This document shows, piece after piece, positions 57,253 through 64,000 of a stretch of DNA of 64,000 bases. Origin of the DNA: Proteobacteria bacterium ST_bin14 (lineage in GTDB: Bacteria > Pseudomonadota > Alphaproteobacteria > Sphingomonadales > Sphingomonadaceae). Each line of letters starts with the position of its first letter. The first letter of the stretch is position 1. The notes beneath the pieces were generated by a model. That model ran no database searches, was not told the DNA's origin, and worked only from the letters and a program-made list of their open reading frames with translations. The position numbers and the translations under genes are program-made. The stretch covers positions 124,353 through 188,352 of the forward strand of contig MSXR01000015.1 in assembly GCA_002083655.1 (NCBI GenBank), read 5' to 3'.

Positions 57253-57993
57253 ATGGCAGGCCATTCCAAGTTCAAGAACATCATGCACCGCAAGGGTGCG
57301 CAGGATAAGAAGCGGTCATCGCTGTTTTCCAAGCTGAGCCGCGAAATCACCGTTGCGGCCAAGATGGGCCTGCCCGATCCGGACATGAACCCGCGGCTGC
57401 GCATGGCGGTCAATGCGGCCAAGGCGGCGTCGTTGCCGAAGGACAATATCCAGCGATCCATCGACAAGGCGACGCGCAGCGATGCCGAAACCTATGAGGA
57501 AATCCGCTATGAGGGCTTTGGCCCCGGCGGCGTTTCGCTGATCATTGAGGCGCTGACGGATAACCGCAACCGCACCGCCACCAATGTGCGCGTCGCGGTA
57601 TCAAAAAACGGCGGCAATCTGGGCGCGAGCGGCTCGGTCAGCCATGCATTCGACCGGGTGGGGCTGATCAACTACCCGGCAAGTGCGGGCGATGCCGAAG
57701 CGGTTTTCGAGGCCGCACTGGAAGCGGGGGCCGAGGATGTGACCTCCAGCGAGGACGGCCATGAAATCTGGACCGTGCAGGGCGATCTCCATGAGGTGGT
57801 GAAAGCGCTAACCCCAGTGCTCGGCGAGCCTGAGGGGGCCAAGCTCGCCTGGCGCCCGCAGACGATGGTTGATGTGGGCGAGGAAGACGCCGCGCTGCTC
57901 TTCAAGCTCATCGACACGCTCGACGACGACGATGACGTGCAGACCGTGTGGGGCAATTACGAAGTGTCCGACGCGGTGATGGAGAAGCTCTGA
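57253..57993 (+). CDS. yebC: YebC/PmpR family DNA-binding protein
   Basis: The 246-residue protein is the YebC/PmpR family: [54 protein letters not shown]. It binds DNA or assists ribosomes with proline stretches in different species. Its position directly upstream of the ruv genes is the usual one. ATG 57253 gives the family start. Confidence 0.96.
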   Translation: MAGHSKFKNIMHRKGAQDKKRSSLFSKLSREITVAAKMGLPDPDMNPRLRMAVNAAKAASLPKDNIQRSIDKATRSDAETYEEIRYEGFGPGGVSLIIEALTDNRNRTATNVRVAVSKNGGNLGASGSVSHAFDRVGLINYPASAGDAEAVFEAALEAGAEDVTSSEDGHEIWTVQGDLHEVVKALTPVLGEPEGAKLAWRPQTMVDVGEEDAALLFKLIDTLDDDDDVQTVWGNYEVSDAVMEKL

Positions 57994-58026
57994 CGAGCAT
58001 GGTGTTTCTGCGGCGGGGAGCGGGCG

Positions 58027-58422
58027 GTGGCTGAGGCAGAGATTCGAGACATCCTCAATGGCTATGCACAGGCATGGACCGGCGGCGATCTCGCTACCTT
58101 GATGGCCTGTTATCATGATGATTTTGTCCTGCATTATTTTGGCGCAAATGCGCTGACGGGAACGCATGTCGGCAAGGCGGCGGCGCTGGGCGTGCTCGGG
58201 GAATTTTCTCGCCGGACCGCAAGGCAACTGATCGGCACGCCGGCGGTGCTTGCCGGGGCGGAACGCGGTGTGATCCTCGCGCGCGAAAAATTGGGTGTCG
58301 ACGCGGCGGCCGTCGAGGTCGATCGGGTGCTTGTGTATACCGTGGCCGACGGCAGGCTGCGCGAATGCTGGGTTTACGACGCTGATCAGGCGATGATCGA
58401 CCGGCTGATCGGATCGGCATGA
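58027..58422 (+). CDS. SnoaL-like/NTF2-fold protein
   Basis: This 131-residue protein has a GTG start and the SnoaL/SgcJ type NTF2-like fold: [35 protein letters not shown] and [17 protein letters not shown], abbreviated here. Members bind small hydrophobic ligands or are isomerases. It lies between yebC and ruvC, with 4 bases before the ruvC GTG. The function is unknown. Confidence 0.8.
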   Translation: MAEAEIRDILNGYAQAWTGGDLATLMACYHDDFVLHYFGANALTGTHVGKAAALGVLGEFSRRTARQLIGTPAVLAGAERGVILAREKLGVDAAAVEVDRVLVYTVADGRLRECWVYDADQAMIDRLIGSA

Positions 58423-58426
58423 TTGC

Positions 58427-58918
58427 GTGATCATCCTCGGTCTCGACCCGGGCCTTGGCACCACTGGCTGGGGGCTGATCCGGGCTGAGGGCAATCGGCT
58501 GTCGCACCTGGCAAATGGCCGGTTGAAGACAGATAGCGCCGCACCGCTGCCCCGCCGCCTCGCGCATCTGGACGCCATGCTTTCCGCGCTGGTGATCGAC
58601 CACCATCCCGATAGCGCGGCGGTGGAGGAGGTGTTCGTCAACGCCAATCCGCAATCGACGCTGAAGCTGGGGCAGGCGCGCGGCGTTGTTATCTGTGCCG
58701 TGGCGCGCGGCGGAATTGATGTGGGTGAATATGCCGCCCGACTGGTGAAAAAGGCGGTGGTGGGCACGGGGGCTGCTGAAAAGGCGCAGGTGCACGCCAT
58801 GGTCGCGCGGTTGCTGCCCGGCGTAAAGATCGACGGGGCGGATGCCGCGGATGCGCTGGCCGTGGCGATCTGCCACGCGCACCATCTGGCGTCGGCGCGG
58901 GTGATGACGGGGCGTTAG
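58427..58918 (+). CDS. ruvC: Crossover junction endodeoxyribonuclease RuvC
   Basis: RuvC resolves Holliday junctions with RuvAB. The 163-residue protein starts from GTG with [15 protein letters not shown] (catalytic Asp), has [21 protein letters not shown], and ends with the [14 protein letters not shown] catalytic block. The stop overlaps the convergent hypothetical gene stop by 4 bases. Confidence 0.96.
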   Translation: MIILGLDPGLGTTGWGLIRAEGNRLSHLANGRLKTDSAAPLPRRLAHLDAMLSALVIDHHPDSAAVEEVFVNANPQSTLKLGQARGVVICAVARGGIDVGEYAARLVKKAVVGTGAAEKAQVHAMVARLLPGVKIDGADAADALAVAICHAHHLASARVMTGR

Positions 58919-59430
58919 GCGCGGTCGGCGGCGATTTGATCAACGCCGAGCATGTCGCGAAACCGCCAGCCGTCGCCCGCCCAGTTGCGATCCCCCGGCG
59001 CACGCGCGGGTGCCAAATCAGGCGCGGTGGCCAGCCAGGGCAACAGATCGGCGTTCTCACGATTAAGCCGGTCCGCAACCATTTTGGCCTGCATGTAAAT
59101 ATGCGTGCGAAAGCCCGGCCAGTCATTTGCCGCCGCTTCCGGCGACCAGCGATCAAGGTGCTTTTCAAACGCGGCGTAGATTACGTGCGCTTCGGCCGCG
59201 AAGCGGGCCGCAACATCGCGCGCCGCCGGATCGGCGTGGAGGCGCAGCCGGGCGTATATGATCCGATCGGTCGATGGCAGATAGCGCAGCAGCGCGCGGG
59301 CAATCCGCCAGCGCGCGGCGACCAGTTGGGCCGCCACAGGTGGCGTGCGTTCGTCAACCAGATCGCGCAGCGCCATCGCTGCTGCAAGCAGTTCGGTTTG
59401 TTCATTTTTCCAGCGATCAATTGCTGTCAC
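58915..59430 (-). CDS. Hypothetical protein, possibly hemerythrin-like helical bundle
   Basis: The 171-residue protein is all-helical in appearance ([59 protein letters not shown]). The spacing and the terminal ENADLLPWL resemble degenerate hemerythrin/HHE domains, but the metal His pattern is incomplete, so iron binding is doubtful. It is antisense to the ruv genes and ends inside the ruvC stop. Confidence 0.6.
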   Translation of the reverse strand: MTAIDRWKNEQTELLAAAMALRDLVDERTPPVAAQLVAARWRIARALLRYLPSTDRIIYARLRLHADPAARDVAARFAAEAHVIYAAFEKHLDRWSPEAAANDWPGFRTHIYMQAKMVADRLNRENADLLPWLATAPDLAPARAPGDRNWAGDGWRFRDMLGVDQIAADRA

Positions 59431-59675
59431 GATGTTTCCCTTTGCTCCCCCACCATCTCTATGGCCAAGTCGTTAACCAATTGTCGCTGTCGCGCCCGGC
59501 GGGGGCGAAAAACAATCTTTCGCTTTCCTGACCGGGCGCGTTCCTGTTACGTACCTGATATGCGCAAGTCAGCCCGAGCATTTTTTGTTGCTGCACGACC
59601 AGCCATACCCTTGTCGGCCTGTGGCCGGCGTGCGGGACTTTTGGCAGCGGCTGGGCGCCGACACGGACAAACCCT

Positions 59676-60269
59676 GTGATCGCGCATTTGAAAGGGCGGC
59701 TGGAATCGACCGGCGTCGATTATGCCGTGATTGATGTTGGCGGCGTGGGCTATCTGGTCGGCGCATCGGCGCGCACGCTGGCGAGCATTGGCCCGGTGGG
59801 GGAGGGCGTGATGCTCCACACCGAAATGCTGGTGGCGGAAGATTTCATCCGGCTGGTGGGCTTTGCGAGTGCGACGGAGCGCGACTGGTTCCGCCTGCTG
59901 ACGGGCGTGCAGGGCGTGGGCGCGCGGGTGGCGCTGGCGATATTATCGGCACTGGAGCCGGGCGACCTGAGCCGCGCGATTGCCGCACAGGACAAGGCAA
60001 TGGTCGCGCGCGCCAATGGCGTGGGGCCAAAGCTCGCCGAGCGCATCGTGCGCGAATTAAAGGATAAGGTGGGCGGCGTGGCGATTGGCGGCGCATCACC
60101 AATGCCAGCCCCCGGTGGCGCCGGCGCAGACGCCGTATCCGCCCTGCTCAACCTGGGCTTCCGCCCCGCCGAAGCCGCCAGCGCCGTGGCAGCGGCAGAG
60201 GAGGAGCTGGGTGGGGGCGCAACGCTCGACGCGCTGGTGCGGCTGGCGCTCAGAAAGGCGGCGAAGTAG
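59676..60269 (+). CDS. ruvA: Holliday junction branch migration protein RuvA
   Basis: RuvA is the tetrameric junction-binding partner of RuvB. The 197-residue protein starts from GTG ([28 protein letters not shown]), has the helix-hairpin-helix [16 protein letters not shown] and a C-terminal domain ([16 protein letters not shown]) that touches RuvB. It is not directly followed by ruvB; vapD-like and VOC genes intervene. Confidence 0.96.
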   Translation: MIAHLKGRLESTGVDYAVIDVGGVGYLVGASARTLASIGPVGEGVMLHTEMLVAEDFIRLVGFASATERDWFRLLTGVQGVGARVALAILSALEPGDLSRAIAAQDKAMVARANGVGPKLAERIVRELKDKVGGVAIGGASPMPAPGGAGADAVSALLNLGFRPAEAASAVAAAEEELGGGATLDALVRLALRKAAK

Positions 60270-60317
60270 AATGGCGTATCGACAATCATTGGGTCGACCG
60301 TGCGGTGGAGAATGCTC

Positions 60318-60506
60318 GTGACCAAGATGGAAATTCTGGTGGGGACCGTCCGCCGCATCGGTCGCAACGGTCCGCCTTATGAGGTCCTCGGCACCGTTGC
60401 GTCGACAAGCGATGGTAAGAAGCAGATGCGGATTCACATGATCGAGTCCGATGAAGATCTCGATTACCCGGTCGAAGATATTATGCGCGATCCATTGGAC
60501 GACTGA
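60318..60506 (+). CDS. Candidate antitoxin (DUF5397-like) of a VapD-type pair
   Basis: The 62-residue protein (MEILVGTVRRIGRNGPPYEVLG) has a VGTVR-IG--GP-YEVLG core like the small DUF5397 proteins. It is acidic at the end (HMIESDEDLDYPVEDIMRD), as antitoxins often are. A GTG at 60318 follows GGTGGAG at a good distance; ATG 60327 is an alternative. The stop TGA overlaps the ATG of the VapD-like gene by one base, so the two are translated together. The antitoxin role is inferred from context. Confidence 0.7.
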   Translation: MTKMEILVGTVRRIGRNGPPYEVLGTVASTSDGKKQMRIHMIESDEDLDYPVEDIMRDPLDD

Positions 60507-60784
60507 TGTTCGCCATTGGCTTTGACCTACTCTGGAATCAGACCAAGCTGACCCATCCCAAGGGCTTGTCGCAGGCCTATGCCGAAATCGGCGCGGTGCT
60601 CAATCGCTACGGATTTCAGCGCGTGCAGGGCAGTGTTTACGTGTCGACAAACGACAGTCTGGTTAATGTTACTCTGGCGATGAACGCGCTGAAGGCATTG
60701 CCCTGGTTTCCAACGTGCGTGCGCGATGTTCGTGCATTCAAGGTCGAGCATTGGAGCGACTTTACGGATTTTATGAAATCGTGA
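60506..60784 (+). CDS. VapD-like endoribonuclease (Cas2-like fold)
   Basis: The 92-residue protein (MFAIGFDLLWNQTKL) matches the VapD pattern: MxAIxFDL near the start, AYAEIGAVLNRYGFQRVQGSVYVS in the middle, and an R-F--E--SDF end (RAFKVEHWSDFTDFM). VapD proteins are ribosome-independent RNases related to Cas2; the Asp in the FDL motif is their catalytic residue. It is coupled to the upstream small protein by a 1-base overlap and sits between ruvA and ruvB. Confidence 0.8.
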   Translation: MFAIGFDLLWNQTKLTHPKGLSQAYAEIGAVLNRYGFQRVQGSVYVSTNDSLVNVTLAMNALKALPWFPTCVRDVRAFKVEHWSDFTDFMKS

Positions 60785-61278
60785 TGCCGACCTTGAAAAC
60801 CCGTGTCGCAATCAGGTGCGCCGTCATTTTTGGGGTCGCAGCAATGGTGCCGGCGGGGCCTGTGTCGGCGGGTTGGCAGGATGTGCCAAAGGAGAAAGGT
60901 GTGATTCAATCAACCAATCCCATCGCCTATGTCGAAATCCCCGTGACCGATCTCGATCGCGCCATGGCGTTCTATACGGCAGTTTTCAGCTTCGCGCTCG
61001 AACGTCAGACGATCGATGGCTATGACATGGCATTGTTTCCGGCGGCCGAAGGCGCGGCGGGGGCATCGGGCGCATTGGTCAAGGGCGATGTCTATGTTCC
61101 GGGCAAAACCGGCCCGATCGTCTATTTCGGGGTGACCGATGTCGATGCGGTGATTGCGCGGGCAAAGGCGCGCGGGGCCAAGATCCTGTACGACAAGAAG
61201 GACGTTGGCGCGTTTGGCTTTGTCGCCGAGATTGAAGACAGCGAAGGCAACCGGATTGCGCTAAGCGCGCCGAAATGA
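60784..61278 (+). CDS. VOC-family (glyoxalase-fold) protein, possibly exported
   Basis: The core ([20 protein letters not shown] ... [21 protein letters not shown] ... [13 protein letters not shown]) is a VOC/glyoxalase-fold protein of the type often named bleomycin-resistance-like. From ATG 60784 the protein has 164 residues and a signal-peptide-like start ([20 protein letters not shown] then PVSAG). A GTG at 60901, after AAGGAG, would give a cytosolic 125-residue form. The 60784 ATG overlaps the VapD stop by one base, the GTG has the better ribosome site. Substrate unknown. Confidence 0.75.
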   Translation: MPTLKTRVAIRCAVIFGVAAMVPAGPVSAGWQDVPKEKGVIQSTNPIAYVEIPVTDLDRAMAFYTAVFSFALERQTIDGYDMALFPAAEGAAGASGALVKGDVYVPGKTGPIVYFGVTDVDAVIARAKARGAKILYDKKDVGAFGFVAEIEDSEGNRIALSAPK

Positions 61279-62300
61279 CCGACCACCCCCTACTCACCCC
61301 CACCCGCATGCCCGAAGATGTCGATGCCGCGCTGCGCCCGAAATCGCTCGACGAATTTGTCGGGCAGCAGGCGGCGCGCGAGAATTTGCGGGTGTTTATC
61401 AACGCCGCCAAGGCGCGCGGTGATGCGCTGGATCATGTGTTGTTTTTCGGCCCGCCGGGGTTGGGCAAGACGACGCTGGCGCAGATTATTGCGCGGGAGC
61501 TGGGCGTGGGATTCCGCGCCACCAGCGGACCGGTGATTGCCAAATCGGGCGATCTGGCCGCGCTGCTGACCAATTTGGAAGACGGCGATGTGCTGTTCAT
61601 TGACGAGATTCACCGGCTCGCGCCCGCCGTGGAGGAAATCCTGTACCCGGCGATGGAGGATCGCGCGCTTGATCTGATGATTGGTGAAGGGCCATCGGCG
61701 CGCAGCGTGCGGATTGATTTGCCGAAATTCACTTTGGTGGGGGCAACGACACGGCAGGGGCTGCTCACGACGCCGCTGCGCGACCGGTTTGGCATCCCAG
61801 TGCGGCTGAACTTTTATACGGTGGCGGAGCTGGAAAAGGTGGTGGCACGCGCGGCGGGGCTGCTCGGGCTGGCGCTCGCCCCTGACGGCGCGACCGAAGT
61901 CGCGCGGCGCGCGCGGGGCACGCCGCGAATCGCCGGGCGGTTGCTGCGCCGGGTGCGCGATTTTGCCCATGCAGCGGGGCACGCGATTGTCGATGCCCGC
62001 GCTGCGGACGCCGCGCTTAACCGGCTAGAGGTGGACGCGCTGGGGCTGGATGCAATGGACCGGCGGTATCTGATGATGATCGCTGATATCTATCGCGGCG
62101 GGCCGGTGGGCGTAGAAACGCTGGCGGCGGGATTATCCGAACCGCGCGACACGATTGAGGAGGTGATCGAGCCCTATCTGATCCAGCTGGGGCTTGTGGC
62201 GCGCACCGCGCGGGGGCGGTGCCTGAATGCGCGTGCCTGGAAACATCTGGGGCTTAATCCGCCGCCGGGCAGCCAGGATGGACTGTTCGAACAGGTTTAG
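61275..62300 (+). CDS. ruvB: Holliday junction branch migration ATPase RuvB
   Basis: RuvB is the hexameric motor of branch migration. The 341-residue protein has Walker [11 protein letters not shown], Walker B DEIHRL, the [20 protein letters not shown] sensor region and a winged-helix C-terminus (FLGR-like [14 protein letters not shown]). The ATG overlaps the VOC gene stop by 4 bases. Confidence 0.97.
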   Translation: MTDHPLLTPTRMPEDVDAALRPKSLDEFVGQQAARENLRVFINAAKARGDALDHVLFFGPPGLGKTTLAQIIARELGVGFRATSGPVIAKSGDLAALLTNLEDGDVLFIDEIHRLAPAVEEILYPAMEDRALDLMIGEGPSARSVRIDLPKFTLVGATTRQGLLTTPLRDRFGIPVRLNFYTVAELEKVVARAAGLLGLALAPDGATEVARRARGTPRIAGRLLRRVRDFAHAAGHAIVDARAADAALNRLEVDALGLDAMDRRYLMMIADIYRGGPVGVETLAAGLSEPRDTIEEVIEPYLIQLGLVARTARGRCLNARAWKHLGLNPPPGSQDGLFEQV

Positions 62301-62328
62301 CGCCGTTTGTGACCGAACCGATCCAAGA

Positions 62329-62410
62329 AAATCGGCCACCCCTGATTTAGGGCATCGTGCCGTAATTCGGGATTACTCGTCGGTGACGATTCGTTTTTCA
62401 AGCACGATGC
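62329..62410. other. Branched inverted-repeat element after ruvB
   Basis: Four stems are nested or adjacent. AAATC at 62329 pairs with GATTT at 62344. GCATCGTGC at 62352-62360 pairs with GCACGATGC at 62402-62410 and encloses GTAAT/ATTAC (62362-62376, loop TCGGG) and TCGTC/GACGA (62377-62389, loop GGT), which are directly adjacent. The outer stem ends one base before the stop codon of the convergent permease. It may be a structured 3' untranslated region or a mobile repeat unit. Confidence 0.5.
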
Positions 62411-62411
62411 T

Positions 62412-63866
62412 CTAGCTCAAAAAATACACGCCGACCCCGGCAATCGCGGCACAGACCGTGGAGGCCAGAAAGCCCAATATGCCGGCGATCACGCCGCCGC
62501 CCTGCCGCCGGTTGAACGATTTGCGCGGCCCCGGCTTGCCCAGCGACAGCTCAATCATGCCCGCCAGCGCGCCGCCAATCGCCGTCATCACCACCGTCAC
62601 CACGCCGCCGGGCAGCGTTTGAAGCGCGACGGCAATCGGCAGGATGGCCCCGATGGGCGCGGCCATGGCGAGCGCAGCGACCAGCTTTGCCCGGTTCGTT
62701 TCAGCCTTGTCGACCGGGGCGACGGTGAGCAGATCGGGCGTATCCTCTGCCGAAATCGTCAGCCAGGCAAAGCTGCCCGCCAATTGGCCGATCACGATGA
62801 CGCTGGCAAAGGCCATTGTCGCGGCAAACGGGATCGCGGCGCCACCGCGCCCGCCAAAGCCCAGAAACATCAGGGGCGCGAGATAAATGAGGCGCAGCAC
62901 GATTTGAAAGGCCAGCGCCGGATCGCGTGCCAGCAGCCGGAATTCCTTGGCAAAGATGGTTGCAAACAGCCCCGATTTGAAATGCCGGGCGATGCCACGC
63001 CGCGATGCCTTGGTCCGCGCCAGCCGCATCCCCGCCGCCTGATAGCTGGCGAGAAAGCGCGACTGGAACAGCCGACTGGCGAGCGCAAACACGATGATCG
63101 CGCCGCCCAGCGTGACTCCAATCGCCAGCGGTTCGCCAAAGGCGGCGCGCGCGGGCAGCGATCCGAACGGGTTCTGGCCGACGCCGCTGTTCTGGATCGC
63201 CTGAAACATTTCGGCCTGCCCACGCCCCCGCGCTTCACCCGGCCCACGGTGCGAGATGAGCTGCGAGACGATGAAAAAACTGCCCCCCAGCAACGCCGCC
63301 GCAATTTGCCCCACCGTGCGCGCGGCGCGCGGGCCGACCATCCAGGCGAGCGTCAGCGTGGCGGCAAGGCCAATGCACGCCGCAATCAGCGCCAGCCCGG
63401 CCAACAGGGCGACAATGCCAAACAAATGCGGATGGCCAAGCACGGCCACCGGCACCACCAGCGGCAGGCTGAGCAGGGCATAGCTGAGCACGATCGATCC
63501 AGCGATGCCCATCATCTTGGCGCGCAGCACCGTGCGATCCCCCACCGGCGCCGATATCAACAAGTCGAGATCGCCCGAATCATATAATGTCCGGTGGCTC
63601 GCCAGCACGGCCTGGGTGGTCATGAACGACAACACGACCAGCGCGGCGGCGAGCATACCGTTGTACAGCCCCGGCCATAGCGGCAAGGGCTGATCACGCA
63701 GGCCAAGCGCAATCGATACGCCAATCGCGATATAGCCGATCAGCAGCACAAGCCCGATCCATGTCGTCCGCGACTTGCGGGTCAACCCGCGCAGGTTCAG
63801 GCGCAGCTCGTGCAGCACCAGCCAGCCAAGCGATCCAGCGGGCATGCCGCGCATCAGCCAGGTCAT
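62412..63866 (-). CDS. ABC transporter permease
   Basis: The 484-residue membrane protein has about ten hydrophobic segments and a central loop with basic residues (LASYQAAGMRLARTKASRRG). It does not match a well-known permease family by eye but sits 10 bases after the ABC ATPase and is transcribed with it. An upstream in-frame start at 63911 would overlap the ATPase gene. It is probably an efflux-type exporter; the substrate is unknown. Confidence 0.82.
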   Translation of the reverse strand: MTWLMRGMPAGSLGWLVLHELRLNLRGLTRKSRTTWIGLVLLIGYIAIGVSIALGLRDQPLPLWPGLYNGMLAAALVVLSFMTTQAVLASHRTLYDSGDLDLLISAPVGDRTVLRAKMMGIAGSIVLSYALLSLPLVVPVAVLGHPHLFGIVALLAGLALIAACIGLAATLTLAWMVGPRAARTVGQIAAALLGGSFFIVSQLISHRGPGEARGRGQAEMFQAIQNSGVGQNPFGSLPARAAFGEPLAIGVTLGGAIIVFALASRLFQSRFLASYQAAGMRLARTKASRRGIARHFKSGLFATIFAKEFRLLARDPALAFQIVLRLIYLAPLMFLGFGGRGGAAIPFAATMAFASVIVIGQLAGSFAWLTISAEDTPDLLTVAPVDKAETNRAKLVAALAMAAPIGAILPIAVALQTLPGGVVTVVMTAIGGALAGMIELSLGKPGPRKSFNRRQGGGVIAGILGFLASTVCAAIAGVGVYFLS

Positions 63867-63876
63867 GCGCGCGCCA

Positions 63877-64000
63877 TCATGCCGGGGCTGACGTGAGCCG
63901 GATGAACGCATCCTCCAGCGTCGAATCGTCAGATCCCACTTTTTCGCGCAATTCGGCCATCGTGCCTTCGACCAGCATCTTGCCGTGCGCGATGATGCCG
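63877..64000 (-). CDS. ABC transporter ATP-binding protein (C-terminal part, runs off the window)
   Basis: The last 40 residues of an ABC ATPase are visible (GIIAHGKMLVEGTMAELREK ... LEDAFIRLTSAPA), ending with TGA at 63877-63879. The HGKMLVEGT motif follows the H-loop in ABC ATPases. The Walker motifs lie beyond position 64000. It is the partner of the permease. Confidence 0.85.
   Translation of the reverse strand, partial: GIIAHGKMLVEGTMAELREKVGSDDSTLEDAFIRLTSAPA

Overview
The window looks like chromosomal DNA from an alphaproteobacterium, most likely a sphingomonad (Sphingomonas/Sphingopyxis-type). The reasons are the high-GC coding sequence, alphaproteobacterial marker families (GapR/DUF2312, DUF1244, DUF2093), a large TonB-dependent receptor, sphingomonad-style exported peptidases and short dispersed intergenic repeats. 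No rRNA, tRNA, CRISPR array, insertion sequence or prophage was seen. The family names rest on motifs read by eye; no database search was run.

Layout. Positions 1-11.8 kb hold housekeeping genes: murA, a trans-sulfuration PLP enzyme, the tightly overlapping minus-strand run lgt-midA-GNAT-pgeF, an acyl-CoA ligase, an orphan molybdopterin dehydrogenase overlapping hemH, and an acetoacetyl-CoA reductase. Positions 11.9-22 kb hold a glycine-zipper protein, a phytase-like esterase, rpmB, a tadA-type deaminase, a CBS/HlyC membrane protein, a lincosamide-type nucleotidyltransferase, purD and xseA (divergent, with overlapping start codons), DUF2093 and an M23 peptidase. Positions 22-29.7 kb hold a TonB receptor facing a minus-strand set of two different 2-oxoglutarate/Fe(II) oxygenases and a methyltransferase. 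clpB follows, then penicillin acylase and M16 peptidase genes.

Positions 38-50 kb alternate core genes (purEK, rlmJ, rluE, gpmA, rpmJ) with lineage-specific genes and peptidases (S10, M14). Stretches at 39.8-41.7, 43.1-44.5 and 50.8-52.8 kb are visibly more A/T-rich and carry unknown proteins, repeat debris and an OLD-type ATPase/TOPRIM protein, a likely defence gene. Positions 52.8-64 kb hold pyk, DUF1244, an amidohydrolase, gapR, then yebC and ruvC-ruvA-ruvB. A VapD-type toxin-antitoxin pair and a VOC protein sit between ruvA and ruvB. The window ends in an ABC exporter (permease plus the truncated ATPase).

The best second-look items are: an in-frame TGA that removes about 32 recognisable C-terminal residues of the M16 peptidase; the vapD-like pair inside the ruv operon; the TonB receptor/double oxygenase/methyltransferase neighbourhood with small open frames beside it; the OLD-like gene island; an unknown 475-residue protein; and a branched inverted-repeat element after ruvB.
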